A stretch of DNA of 64,000 nucleotides from Kalmusia sp. IMI 367209 (Eukaryota; Ascomycota; Dothideomycetes; Pleosporales; Didymosphaeriaceae), in contig JAPEUQ010000008.1 in the NCBI GenBank assembly GCA_027946365.1, positions 1,798,001 to 1,862,000 of the forward strand, written 5' to 3'. Shown here one piece after another: positions 22,476 through 34,161 of this stretch. The translations under genes were made by a program, and so were the position numbers. Within the stretch, counting starts at the first letter, position 1. Every line of letters begins with the position of its first letter. The notes under the pieces are model-generated. The model had not been told where the DNA came from, did not search any database, and was given only the letters and a program-made list of their open reading frames with translations.

Positions 22476-22904
22476 ATGAAGTCACTCCTTCCAATTCTTC
22501 TCCTCGGTATCGCAGGAATAGCAGCAGCAGTTGATATTCCCACACCTCCACCACCGCCACCAATTCCTACGCCCAACATCCCAACACCGCCTCCCGTCCC
22601 TTCCCCATCCATTCCATCTATACCGCCAGTACCATCGCCATCTATCCCTTCGGTCTCAATACCTTCGCCGCCAGGTGTGCCGACTCCTTCGATACCATCT
22701 ATCCCTGCTCCAGCGAGCCCATCTTCTCCTGCGACTCCATCACCAGCGAGCCCTTCGTCTCCGGCCAGTCCGAGTCCAGCGAGTCCCTCGGCCCCTGCGA
22801 CTCCGTCTCCAGCGACGCCCTCGGGGTCGGGTGGACAGCAATTGAAAGGCAGCAGAATAGTTGGCGGTTTAATCGCGGTGGCAATGATCGGGGCTTGGTC
22901 GTGA
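22476..22904 (+). CDS. Small secreted Pro/Ser-rich, probably GPI-anchored wall protein
   Basis: The 142-aa product has a clear signal peptide (MKSLLPILLLGIAGIAAA, cut before VDIP). A low-complexity middle is built of IPSIPPVPSP-like units (residues about 20-70) and then PASPSSPATPSP-like units (about 75-115). A C-terminal hydrophobic segment after SGSGGQQLKGSR is typical of a GPI-attachment signal. The Ser/Thr/Pro-rich centre is probably O-glycosylated. The complementary strand is also open (Gly-rich) across this stretch, but only the plus strand has a signal peptide and a GPI-like end. The role is presumably structural in the cell wall; I recognise no named family. The repeats make length variation between strains likely. 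Confidence 0.75.
   Translation: MKSLLPILLLGIAGIAAAVDIPTPPPPPPIPTPNIPTPPPVPSPSIPSIPPVPSPSIPSVSIPSPPGVPTPSIPSIPAPASPSSPATPSPASPSSPASPSPASPSAPATPSPATPSGSGGQQLKGSRIVGGLIAVAMIGAWS
22540..22830 (+). repeat. Degenerate coding minisatellite (Pro/Ser units)
   Basis: Imperfect tandem CCA/TCC-rich units encode the IPSIPP and PASPSSP repeats of the wall protein. The reading frame is kept throughout. Confidence 0.7.
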
Positions 22905-25250
22905 AGAATGATCCATCTAGGATTGCTTGCGATCGAATTGTCTGTGAGAGATGAAGGGAAAGCACCAGTCCAAATGTGTTTATCGGCGTGAATCACTTCG
23001 GTTACGTCAGCGTGGCTGCATCCAGCTTGCGCGTGTTTACTCTGGGTAGACATCGAAAATTTAGACGGCGATGATGAGGGTGAGGATCGACCATAGTGGA
23101 AGTAGGAGTATCCGCAGAATTGGTTTAAGTGTGTTTGAAGAGCTATGTAGGAATACTATACCCGGATTTTATCGAGCGCCAAACGAATTCGTCAAAGTGT
23201 AAAAATAATAGAGTGGATCAAATGTTTTAGAAGGATGTTGGAATATCAGCTGTTGATATATATCTAATAAAGACTTGACCTTTACTGTTACCACCTTTTA
23301 ACAAGCCTTTCAAGTTTTAAAAGTAGGAGGAACCGCTGCTTTCCTTTTGCTTTACTATCTTTTGAGCCACGTACAACCATTTGCTGCTTAGTAATGCATA
23401 TAAATAAGGACTTGACTTTTAAATATGCTCGTGCTTATGGGTGTATTTTCTTGCAGGGAAGGAAGTAACTTCATATTGGTCGAAATAGACAGTGTATAGC
23501 ATCAGCATCTGCCTAATTTATGTAGTTGGACAATGAAATTCTTTGCTTCTGTTTGACATATGAGTAAAATAATTAATTTTTTCGAATAAACGAAGCAGTG
23601 CCAAATACACTGACCCAGGTAAGCGTTAATGATTCTTTCTAAGAACATTCCTCGAATAGTCTATGCGGGAATAAAAGGTATCCCCAGCAGCTTTTATTTC
23701 AACCTAGTGCCTGACTCGTCGCCATGCATTAAACAGATTAGCTCGTCCTTTTCACTGTAATATCCGATAGAGGTTAGCTATCGTCTTAGCTGTTGTCTTT
23801 GCATTACTCACCACCCCTTTGGCATCAACGAACACGTAGCACTTACTTGTTCTAATCTGAATAGTACTTCTTACTATTCCACTGATCTCTCGACTGCCCG
23901 TCTGAAATGCGTCTTACAGTGTGCTTCCCATATCCGAATATAACATCCTCCATATCGTCATTATGGGTCTAGCAATTTCCACGTTCATCCTAAAACCCTG
24001 CAAGCTGATCAACAACGAAGCCAAAAGTACCACCCAAAAGGCCGTGATGAGCGCCTTGTATTCATCCGATCTCATGCTCGTCCACGACAAGTTTCCAAAG
24101 AGCGGCACTGAATCGGGTAAATTATGGGACTCTGCCAGGAGATGGACGGATTTTAGGCAGGATGAATCAGACGGGAGGCATCACGCACGGCGGTTTTTCA
24201 GCAAGAATCTCCAGCGCATGTCTCGAGCCTCTATGCTCTGACTCAAAAGCCGTGATTTGCGCGCACGTGTTTTGTACAACCTGACGCTGCTGAAATTCTG
24301 GTGCAAGATGGCTTGTATCGACTTTGCTATCCACGCCTAGACGAGGGGATGTATGAGAGTCTATTTGGGTGGCTTAGGAACTATGCTTATCTATATATGC
24401 ATGTTAAGCATCGGGACGCTTTCTATTGTAGCATCTCGCAGTTTACCCATGGAATTGAAATCGACGCTCAAAATATGGGTTGAGTCAAGGATTAGGGTAA
24501 CGAGGGGAAAACAAGAATTTAACGATGCTTGCATCTCGAGTTTCAATAGGCTCCGTATAGGGTAATGGTTAGATAATCTTTTTTTACGATCATGAATCCA
24601 CTGTCCGCTTTTTAGCTTTCCCCAAAGCCATGTTCCAGCACCAACCTCTTCCTATGCGTAAGGCTGTTATGTTGTGCCACGTGGCGCGATAGCGTATTCT
24701 TCACGCTGAACAATCGGAGCTGTACTCGAGTGCGTTGATGAGAATACATTAAACAATTGTGTACTCGCTGTGACTCACCGCTAACGCCCAGAAGCTGTGT
24801 GCCTTGTGTGTAGCAGCACGACGCAGGTTATGTGACAGCTTTCTTGCTAGTCACCCTTGAGATGATGGCAATCAATCCTATACCCACCATTTCAAAGATG
24901 GTACCAAGCTGAAAGTTGTTCGCTTCCTTGGCATTAAGGTCTAGGCAATATTGGCTTGTAACAATAAACTTGATAAGCATGCGAGCTTGTGTAACATTCT
25001 GCGAACTGGCGTCGCACATCGGATTTGAGTGACACTGGAGAACCCGAGTGCCAATTGGGCAACGGGATGCCGAGCGTAAGGCTGCCATGAGTGTCGGCGA
25101 GGCTATGTAGGGAAAATACAACGAGGACTCGCCTGCAGCTGCCAGAATGTGCTTGGAAATGGAAGGCAAGTGGGTAGTCGGCAATGTGAAATGGTGCATG
25201 TGCCGAACGGTCTCAGATGCAAGCCTTGAGCCACAGCGTCGCCAACACAT
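22905..25250. other. AT-rich, gene-poor stretch
   Basis: From about 22.9 to 24.8 kb the DNA is visibly AT-rich and no frame has a recognisable domain. A minus-strand frame at 24828-25250 (140 codons, TTG-initiated at its left end; first ATGs inside) and one at 23914-24108 with a hydrophobic stretch cannot be tied to a family or spliced to neighbours. Either could be decayed gene remnants. I make no gene call. Confidence 0.45.
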
Positions 25251-27473
25251 ACGTCAGTGTCTCATACTCCCAGATGCTGTGCCACAAACGGATTGACGAG
25301 ACGACCGAATTGTCTGAAATTCATAGGAGCACACGGACTTCGACCCCGGCGCTCGGCACGGACTGCCTGCAGCCTGCAGATCAGTTCGGAAACAATACGG
25401 CTGTACATAAGGTTTGATTCCTCGGTAAGTGGCATTCCTGGGCGGATGCAGCGCGTGGGACTCGGCTGCTCGATTCCACGCGGAGCACGTACTTTAGCGG
25501 TGAGTGTTGGACGATCGTTCGCTAGGCACTGTGGCTGCGCATACTATCCAGCTGACTCGTCGGGAACTCAACATTGTAATCCCACTGTTGTGTATGTGGC
25601 GAACCAAGATCACAGCGGTGACGAGTGCTCAGAAGACTTGTTGACTTTGAGGAGCTCAGCGTGTTCGGCCACGATGGTCCTGTCCCGTACGTGAGTAGAA
25701 AAGGCAATGAGTATGCAGCAATATCGGAAAGCTGTCAGCAATGGCCGCACTGACCGCACTGTCGTAGAACAGAGCAGGCAGCCGTTTACGGCCTCCGGCA
25801 TGCGATCGGGGCCTGTGCCTCGACAGTCGCAGATATCGAGGGCAAGCACGCCAATCCATGTTCCGAACTAAGTTTGTCAACGAGTAGATGACTGCAGTGC
25901 AAGCTGAGAGTAGATTAGCCGATCGTTTGTATGGGTGAGTAATGACGAAGATGGTGTGCTTCACGGGGATGTGGGTCGAACGTGCGTACGCAGGCACTTT
26001 GGTGCGCATAGCCCCGGAAGCTGGGGTCAAGGAAGGGGACTGTGCAATTGAACTTGGTTTTGCACTGGCCGTAATGGACAGAGTGACGTTCTGCCCAGCG
26101 TGCAGCTGCCTCACCGACGGGAGGTGCGGTTGTACGCGCTTATGCTGGTGGACGCATTAGGCAGGTGCATGATAGACGCGTGGAACGCCAAACTAGCTGA
26201 GTTGTACGTCCATCGCTGCGGCTGGTCTTTGTAAACAAGTGGTCATCAGCTGATGAAAGCAGGTATGGGAGAAACAGATCCGCGCTGTCGGTCCGATAGA
26301 TGATTGCCAGGGCATGGGAAAGGCAGATGCTTCGAGGATTTGCGGGCATGCTATCCGCGAAGCAGGCAGGAGCCGTCGGACGCGTAGACAGGTTCCTCGG
26401 ACGAGATTGCGAGTTGCGACTTGGAGTTGTTTCGCTGAGCAGAGGGCCAGGGCCGAGGCCTTGCTCGTATCGTTTGTGGGATTGCACATTGCAGGTGACG
26501 GCCTACGATGGAGCGGCACAGTCACCACGCGCTCGCTGCTCACCCTCGTCGGACGGTCGTCGACTAGACCGAGGTGAGCCATGGGTGAATTGGACCGGCG
26601 ACGGTGGTATGAAGACTGCGGATCCAGTAGTGGAAGGCGAAGGGGGATGCCGCACGGAAAACAAGTCACGCCAGGTGCACCAAGCGCGATGCCGCCGTCT
26701 CGATGCGTTCGAGAAGCTTTCGTGTAGGTTGTCCCTTGTTTGATGGTCACGAGAGCCTGAGCCTGGGTCGTGGTGCCCCTGTAAGTTTGGAGCATGGGGA
26801 ACTATCGATTCACGCCAAGCGTCGCTTCAGCCAGTCATCAGCCCAGAAAGACCAACATGGCGGCCACGGAAACCATTCTGGCTGCCAGGGTCCTGGAATG
26901 CGGCGAGGATCCAAATCCGATGAGTCTTTGCGGCGGCACTGGAACCGCAGTCTCCCCGTCTTGCTGCGTCGAGTGCGAGACCTTGGAGCGCGAGACGACC
27001 GACGGGCAACGCGTTGCGACGCCGGGCAACTCTTGGCTGTCCAAACGAAGCATGCCGTCGACGACGGGTGGCGGGAAGCTGGAGAGAATTAAGCGCGATT
27101 CAAGTTAGAGTCAACGGGCGGGCAGCAGATCAGGCGCAGCTAAGCGCAATCCTTCGACTTTCCCCTGCTGACTGATCCCTCGCGTAGCGGATGGCGGATG
27201 ACGACAGTAACGGCAGAAACAGTATGCATCCTAGTCCGGAGTCGGAATTCGACGCGGGAAGCAGCGCGCGGCCCACCATGGCGCGCCCCCCATCTCCAGA
27301 AGGACGGAGAAGCAAGCATGGGCAGAAGAGGCGCCGCATGCTCGCAGTCCCAACAGCTGGACGCGCTCGGGAGCGGAACGGCGCGCTCCCAGTCCCAGAG
27401 AGACGCTGGATGCATGAAGAGGGTGGCAATCCGAGCCCATGTGGATACACAAGGCGAAGCAGGCGGTCGAGCT

Positions 27474-27515
27474 TACTGGGGCACTGGGGCGCTGGGGACG
27501 CTGGGACGCTGGGAC
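27474..27515. repeat. Short tandem repeat, GGGACGCT-type units
   Basis: CTGGGGC/CTGGGGACG/CTGGGACG units follow one another about five times. The units are imperfect and non-coding. Confidence 0.6.
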
Positions 27516-27800
27516 AGCCGCCGCAGACATGCTGCTATGCGCGGCCCCGGCCCATAGTGTTCCTGCCAAAGCAATTGGAGGATCTGGTAGCCATTGGCTA
27601 GTACAAAGGCAATCTGCACGCTATTGACTGCGATGCAGGACCACTGCCGGGGTGCCTCCAGTGTGTCGAAGAAAAAAGAATACAGCGCCCCGGCTAAGTT
27701 GCTCCGGCCGTCATTTTAGCCGACCACTTGGCCAGGAGCGTCTACGGTGCGGCTTTGGGATGGAGCGTGCTCACCGCGTCGTAAGCGGGTAGACGGGCGC

Positions 27801-27824
27801 GTAGGCGTTGGCGTAGGCGTTGGC
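27801..27824. repeat. Two 12-bp tandem units (GTAGGCGTTGGC)
   Basis: The dodecamer GTAGGCGTTGGC is repeated twice, continuing into a partial third copy. Confidence 0.7.
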
Positions 27825-28156
27825 GAAGGGGAGCGAGTGTGGGTGAAGGAGAGGAAGGGGCCGGGGTGTTCGTACAGTAGGACTGAGACCAACACACACA
27901 CGCCAGGCCTCGCACCGCGCCGAGCCCGCCGGCATGCACCAATAGACGCGGCATCGACAACGCATGCATCGAGACATTTGGGCTGGCGAGAGGCCGCGCG
28001 CGCGCAGCTGAAGCGACACAAGGCGGGCCAGGGCAACATTGGAGGTAGACGACTACGCCGCGCGGCAGACTGGTCACACAGGCAGGCACGCAGGCACACA
28101 GGCGCAGACACAGTTATTACACAAGGCACACAAAGGCCCAGGCGAGACGGGGATGG

Positions 28157-28207
28157 ACGACTGGGAACGACTGGGAACGACTGGACGACTGGACGACTGG
28201 AACGACT
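28157..28207. repeat. Minisatellite of ACGACTGG(GA) units
   Basis: Six consecutive ACGACTGG-based units of 8-10 bp, ending ACGACTT. Non-coding. Confidence 0.75.
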
Positions 28208-28601
28208 TACATCATCTCCCAAGGGGGGGGGCAGCAGCGTCAAAAGGCTGGACGGCGAATGTGTGTGTGACTGAGTGCTGGGGGCGGGCGTGGCTCACGG
28301 ATCATCAGGTCATAATTTGGATGCGCGCGTAACGAGGGGTGACGGGCCAAGGAGAGGTGTCCTGGCACCCCCATACGCTATCGACTGCGCTAGGACGGCG
28401 AGGCGCCCCTGTGCGAACGGGCGGCAGGGCCCTTTCTCGCGCCCGACGTCTGCGGAGGCGATGAAACAGGCTGCGGGCGGTTAGGGGGGGCGGTGCCGAC
28501 GCAGCGCGCAGCAGTTGCGCAGGTGGATGATTGCCGCCGATGCGCGAAGACGTTGGCGCTAACAGGCAGGAGGAGGAGGAGGAAGAAGACGAGGCCGAGG
28601 C

Positions 28602-28621
28602 CGGGGACGGGGACGGGGACG
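28602..28621. repeat. Tandem GGGGAC hexamers
   Basis: Three GGGGAC units in a row on a purine-rich strand; a G-quadruplex is possible on this strand. Confidence 0.6.
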
Positions 28622-28645
28622 CGGGCGGAGGCGCAGAGGGTGGTG

Positions 28646-28656
28646 GTAGTAGTAGC

Positions 28657-28699
<43 letters not shown>
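28646..28699. repeat. GTA trinucleotide microsatellite, 18 units
   Basis: 54 bp of GTA repeats with a single GCA interruption at 28655-28657. It lies about 1.35 kb upstream of the Zn2Cys6 fusion gene start. Confidence 0.95.
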
Positions 28700-30044
28700 A
28701 TGAAGTGTGTGTGGGACACGGGCACGGGGCGCTGCTGAGGGCGTTGCAGCAGCAGTGCCGTCGAGGTGCCTGGAAGGAAGCCGGCCGACGCGCAGTGGGG
28801 ATGTGAGCACGCAGGCAGACAGGCGGGCAGGCAGGCCGGCCGGGCGTGAGATAGGCGCGCTTCGCGGTTGACTCAAAAATAGGCCCAGTCTCACGCACGG
28901 CTCCCGATTGCGCAGGGCCCCCGAGGAGCCCAATGAGCAGCCGTGCCGGCCCCTTTGATGTGAAAGACACTCTGGACGAGATGCGCCGCGTTCCGCGCTG
29001 GGCTGCCGCTAATGCTCCTCCCTTCGCATGCCACCGTCCCGGGTCTGCACGGCCGCGCACGGGCCCATTCACCCCTGCCCGCCCACACCACCGTCCGCCC
29101 TCCTCCACGAGCAGACTCCGTCTGTAGGGCTCAAATCGTGGATTTTCGCCAAAAAAACGTGGCTCGATGTCTTACAGATGTGGGGAGACGCGCGCTCGAA
29201 AAATCCGCGCTCTCAGACGCGCGGAACGGCGTTTGGCGCATCGTCGCCGGCGGTCGTGAATGGGCAATAAGCGCCCGCCAGAGGGGCCCGTGCGGGTCAT
29301 GTCCAATCAGCGCCGCGCGCGTCAGATGCTGCAGGGGACCCCGGTCGCGCCCACCGCATCGCAGGGAGCCTCCAGCAGATCTCCGCCGCCGCCTGGTGGC
29401 CGCCGCCCCTCTTCCCCGAGCTGTACTCGAGTCTGCCGCCGTCCTTATACACCGCTCTCGCCATCGGCGTGTGCGTGCGTGCTGCTGCTGCTACCGCTGC
29501 TGCTAAGAACCGGCACGCCCCGCAACAACACCACCTCCCTCCCGAGGTGCTCCTGGATTCCTGCCCAAGTTCCCTCAGCATTCCACTCACCTGATAGAGG
29601 ACCCGGCACCCTGCCCTCGGCCTCGCTGGCGCGCATTTCAGATTGCACGGCAGCGCGGACAATAGGGAGGACTACTGCGAAATCGCGTCTCTTGCGGATC
29701 TGAACCACCGTCTTCCACTCAGTGACCATCTCCATCCGGCCATAAGCGCGAAAGCCGCCTCGCCATTGTCGGACATCGAGACACACACACACGCAACATA
29801 CACACCTGCCGCCGTGTCACTATCCAGTCCTTTTTTTCCAAAGACACATTCCCCTTCCTCTCCAAGAGCCCAGATCTTGCCGGGGAGATCCATCCACTGC
29901 GACTTCCACAACCCCGTCTCTGAGCAGAGAGACGTCCATCACCGATCAGGCACTGCGCCCAGACCAGCTTGCTGCTTCCCTTGCCGCTGAACGAACGCGG
30001 TCGTTCTGACTGCTGGCGACTGCTCCTATATCTATTGGCCTGCC

Positions 30045-32309
30045 ATGCCGTCTATCGTGCATCCATCATTGATCACCCCCACTGGATTCTTCAAAGAGAA
30101 GACGAGCGAGCATCTGCCTCCCGCCTTCACGGCCGTGAATGGAAGAAGTTCCCCACCTTCGCCGCCTAGGTTGAATGGTGTCAACGGCATGACCGCCAAC
30201 GCTGCCCAGCGACCGGAATCTCGTCCTAGTCCTGACCGCCAACAACAAGAGCCAAAAGCTCGCTTGCCTACCACTACCAGGGACAACTGGACGCCACCGC
30301 GGCCGGCAACCGAGAATCTGCAACACAACAACCATCAGAACGGCCACCAGAACGGCCAAGCTTCCAGCTCACCGACCCTCTCTGACCAGGACAGGTCGCC
30401 CTTGAGCCCCGGCAAGAGGAAAAGATCAGTCTCATCCGAGGACAATCGCTCGCTCCCTTCGCCAGACGGTGCCTCAGGACCGCGTCGCCGCTTGGATTCG
30501 TACCCTTCCATGCGAGGAAGTGACTCTCCCAACACCGTCGCCCAAGTTCAGCAATTGGCGGCCATGGAGCACCCACCGACGCGGGTGTTGCCTCCGGTGG
30601 ACCGAATCGATACCGAAGGGCCTTGGCCACCATCGCATGACCCACCGCACAATGGCTATCACGAAGCTCCCCATCGTGATATACTCAACCCCATGGACGC
30701 GGACTCGAGCCACAGCAGTGCCAGTCAGACACGGATGGACGCAACGAACGGCTTCGAGCGGTCGAGCACGACTGAGATTACGCGCGCTGGCGTCCAGGTG
30801 GATCCCAAGAAACGGAAGAGGGTGAGCGCAAATTCTCTCCATGTCTAAACGCCTCTAACCATGGTAGCAATTTGCCAATCGAACCAAGACAGGTTGTGGA
30901 ACATGCCGAAGGCGGAAGAAGAAATGCGACGAAGCGAAGCCTGAGTGTACGTTTCTCCTCCCCCACTCCCCCTTTTTTTTTTGGTTTTGTCTTTAATTAC
31001 CCTTTTTTCCAAAGCTGATCTTACCCAAGGCAACAATTGCCAGCGTGGAGGGTTCATCTGCGAAGGTTATGCCAACAAGGTGCCATGGCCCAAGAACGGC
31101 ATCCCGAAACCACATCCTCCTTTGCAAGCCAAGGATAGGTACACAGGCGATGCAACGCAGCTCTATCATAGGTAAGACACTCCGCGCTTACAAGATGGCC
31201 TCCTTTTAATCTTCGGTCAGCCATGGCCCACCCCGAGAAGGCTATGCCGAATCAAGTTCTCCCAATGGAACTGACGGCGCTCGTGGCCGTCCCATTCTTG
31301 TTGAAGAGCATGATCGTCCTCTTGCAAGAAGGAGTTGGGCGAACGGATGGGGCGATAGTTCCCGTCCCGTATATTCGCAAGAACAGCAGCTACATGCCGA
31401 GTATGCGCATGCAAACCACGGCCGTCCTGCTTCAAGTGAGCAGCATCTACCACCCTCTACGCAAGCACCACCTCGACAACACAACTCTCGTATCTACCAC
31501 CACACGCAGCAGACTATGAGAGAGAACCTGAACAACGCTCCTCCGGTCACTGCAGAACAATCGACGCACCATCAACCACTGATGGTTGCCCATGCCGCTG
31601 GGCCTTCTGGACCAAGTCCTACGCATTACCCTCCCCTACCACCACCTAGGCATGAGAAAAGCGAAAAGGCAAAAATGATCGACGGGGAGCCCTTTCTTCC
31701 CTTTGACAGACAACTGATTGGGGAACGCGACAAGTGCAAAAACGCCGTGTATCAATACAACAATACGAACAACCCGAATTTAAAAATATCTACCGATGAG
31801 GTCGGTCGATATCTTCATGCCATCCTGGCCGCAAATTGGACACAGTCATATGCTGGCAACGCACCCTGTGGACATTTGGGGAAAAATGTCTTTGTCGATA
31901 CGCCGTTTATGTGTGATTATGGGTACAATATCCACATTGGCAACAATGTCGACATCGGAACGCAATGCAAATTTTTGGACTCGGGCGAGATTACGATAGG
32001 GAGAAACACGTCCATCGGTGCGAATGTGACCATCGACACTGTCAAAACGCCGACAGATACCAGAGCCACCAAGGGCAGTGGTCGCACCTCTATGGCAGCC
32101 AAAGTTCACATTGGCGACAATGTCCATATTGGAGCTAATTGCACTATTCTCGCTGGTGTCAGTATCGGAGCAGGTGCCATCGTTCATCCCGGGTCTGTTG
32201 TTGTCCGAGTAAGTGTTTCCACAATTCTAGCGCGCGTTCTTCAAGCTGACATGCACAGGATATTCCGGCCAATTGCATTGCTCGAGGCAACCCTGCGGAT
32301 TATGTTTAG
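30045..32309 (+). CDS. Zn2Cys6 DNA-binding domain fused to a maltose-O-acetyltransferase-like domain
   Basis: Five exons (30045-30821, 30868-30946, 31030-31171, 31221-32208, 32259-32309) join in frame to 678 aa. Residues 1-250 are low-complexity Pro/Ser/Asn-rich. The basic KKRKR precedes a canonical binuclear zinc cluster, C269-x2-C272-x6-C279-x6-C286-x2-C289-x6-C296; the fourth Cys codon is split by an intron. After a disordered linker comes a Mac-type N-domain (from about 485: MIDGEPFLPFDRQLIGERDK), then left-handed hexapeptide repeats (IHIGNNVDIG, VHIGDNVHIG, ILAGVSIGAGAIVHPGSVV) ending DIPANCIARGNPADYV. In active LacA/Maa enzymes the catalytic His sits in a GHP motif; here the aligned place reads KTP (Thr609), so acetyl transfer is doubtful. 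Hexapeptide domains normally trimerise. Likely a nuclear regulator; the ligand and targets are unknown. Confidence 0.9.
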
Positions 32310-32731
32310 TTTTTGAGATTCCAGCGTCGCGTGTTCTGAAAAGCTTTTCGTAAGCTTTACAGACATCGTGGGACTTTTCTATTTTGGGCGGATACCCTGA
32401 TTTTATTGTCTTTGACTTTTTTTTTTCCCTTCTTTTAGACGATTTGGGAAGTTTTATGGACATGAAGAGGAGGAGAACAATGTAGGATACTTACAGCTAC
32501 GAAATCTGGACGAAGGAATGCATGGATACCACAACGATATACATTTTCGATTACCAGATGCGTACTTTGCAGGGCTCGCGTGTCGCACTAGTGCATGTCG
32601 GCACACGTGATTGAAATCCCCCCCTCTCATGGCTTAGCGTGTAACGCTCGGGCCAAGCGCGACCCAAAATCTCCAGATCTCCAATAACCATTGTGAATCC
32701 ATCGCATCAGTCCAGTCACGACCAGCACATA
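32310..32731. other. Intergenic between the fusion gene and uL3m
   Basis: The 3' flank of the fusion gene (T-rich, with a run of nine T around 32420) and the uL3m promoter. A CCAAT pentamer lies at 32681-32685, about 47 bp before the uL3m start codon. Confidence 0.5.
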
Positions 32732-33834
32732 ATGCCGCCCAAGGCACCCTTCAATTGGGGCCTTTCCCCTCCTTCCTTCCTTTTGCCATCATCAACGCGC
32801 TCCCTATTGCCCTTGATCCCACTGTCACTGGCGCCGGTGCTAAAGCCCTCGCATACTACAATCCGCACCATCAAATCAACGAATACACCTCGCCCCGACC
32901 GCTTCGCACATCATCCCTCCAAACCCGCTCTCAATAGCACATCTAGAGCTGCTCTCCAGCGAAAGGCGCATTCGACGCCGCTCCGAACCGGCCTCCTTGC
33001 GCAAAAACGGGGCATGACAGCTGTGTTCGACCCCAGTACCGGAAAGCGCACAGCATGCACTGTGCTCCAGCTCGATCGCAACGAAGTCATTGCACACAAA
33101 ACACGGGAACAGAATGGATACTTTGCGGTGCAGGTGGGTGCGGGCCAGCGGCTGATTGCAAACACATCGAAGCCGATGCTAGGGCATTTCGCGATGGCGG
33201 GTGTGGAGCCAAAGAGGTGGGTGATGGAATTTAAGGTCAAAGGAAAGGACGGACTGCAAGTCGGGGTGGGCCAACAAATTGGTGCCAGCTGGTTTACGGC
33301 TGGTCAATATGTGGATGTCAAGGGAATATCTAGGGGTATGGGGTTTGAGGGCGTAAGTGCATTCCTTCGTATGTTAAGGTGGAATGCCTCATATCGAGAA
33401 GAGTGGCGGCCAGCAATGTAGAGGTTAACAACTTGCAGGGCATGAAACGGCACGGCTTTAGCGGTCAACCCGCGTCCCACGGTCAGTCGCTCATGCACCG
33501 TGGCATGGGTTCCGCAGGAGGTTCGCAGGGTTCAGGTTCGCGTGTGCTGCCCGGGAAGCGTATGGCAGGAAACATGGGCAACGAAAGTGTGACCGTGAAG
33601 AACCTCAAGGTGCTACAGGTTGACGAGTTGAACGGCATAGTCGTTGTGAATGGTATGCACACGTCTTTCTATATCTGAAGATCTGCTTGCTAATAGACGA
33701 TAGGCTGTGTCCCAGGTCCAAAGAACCAAATCATCAAGGTTTCGGATGCGATTGGTAAGCCTTGGCCTACAGGCCCCATGAAGATGGAAGATATAACACC
33801 GGCTGTGGCCGAGACGGCGGCTACGGCTGCGTAA
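32732..33834 (+). CDS. MRPL9: Mitochondrial ribosomal protein uL3m
   Basis: Large-subunit mitoribosomal protein of the L3 family. Exons are 32732-33352, 33439-33652 and 33704-33834, giving 321 aa. A basic Ser/Thr-rich presequence of about 90 residues precedes the L3 core: GLLAQKRGMTAVFD, then DVKGISRGMGFEGGMKRHGF across intron 1, and GKRMAGNMGNESVTVKNLKV. The C-terminal VVVNGCVPGPKNQIIKV spans intron 2. Each join reproduces the expected L3 continuity. The ATG at 32732 is the only good in-frame start. The yeast counterpart is Mrpl9. Confidence 0.95.
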
Positions 33835-34161
33835 AGTGCCGGGAGCTGTCGTGTATATATGGAATGTATCATATGGTATTATACGGAGGCGTTTTGGGGA
33901 CTACCCGAGATGCATGCATGCATAGCGAGGAGCTGGCCGTTGCTTGCGGCAATTTGTAGACTTTTGTAGAATTACTCTTGCCTGTACAAAGTTTCCATAT
34001 GTATTCCGTTTGCTCAGCTTCAAAACCTAGGTGCGCCGACGCAAGCAATTGATAGCACCACCCTTGCATTTTTGCCTTACCCATTGCAGCTAGCGCATCG
34101 AGTCCCACACCGCCGCGTCTCAACGTAGCTCAACTATATCAAGACAGTTCACTTCGACATC
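33835..34161. other. Intergenic, no gene
   Basis: 327 bp between uL3m and the HET gene. Contains a short self-similar ATGCATGCATGC stretch near 33911; otherwise nothing. Confidence 0.5.

Larger units (their letters stand above)
25251..30044. promoter_or_regulatory. Long GC-rich, simple-repeat-rich leader/upstream region of the Zn2Cys6 fusion gene
   Basis: 4.8 kb with no convincing gene: long frames occur on both strands but overlap each other and encode only low-complexity or compositionally odd peptides. The stretch from 27.4 kb on is dense with short tandem repeats. A CCAATCA element is at 29303-29309. The last 250 bp before the 30045 ATG contain CT-rich tracts (TTTTTTTCC, CCCCTTCCTCTCC), typical of fungal transcription-start regions. 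Large repeat-rich upstream regions and long 5' leaders are known for fungal developmental regulators; that reading is inference here. Confidence 0.45.

Noticed and set aside
22352..23053. 233-codon Gly-rich minus frame
   Set aside because: Shadow of the plus-strand Pro/Ser repeats; no signal peptide, and the plus strand has both signal peptide and GPI-like end.
26193..26795. 200-codon minus frame in the GC-rich leader
   Set aside because: Compositionally random, overlapping plus frames of similar length, no domain or splice partner.
26857..27108. Plus frame starting MAATETILAARVLECG
   Set aside because: It has a good-looking start and several Cys, but ends at 83 codons, has overlapping frames on both strands and no recognisable family or signal.
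28305..29108. 267-codon minus frame with poly-Leu
   Set aside because: It is the GTA microsatellite read through in a GC-rich stretch; other frames over the same repeat give poly-Ser or poly-Tyr. No domain.
29303..29309. CCAATCA as the proven promoter site of the fusion gene
   Set aside because: It is 736 bp from the ATG and transcription start is unknown, so I note the word but do not call it functional.
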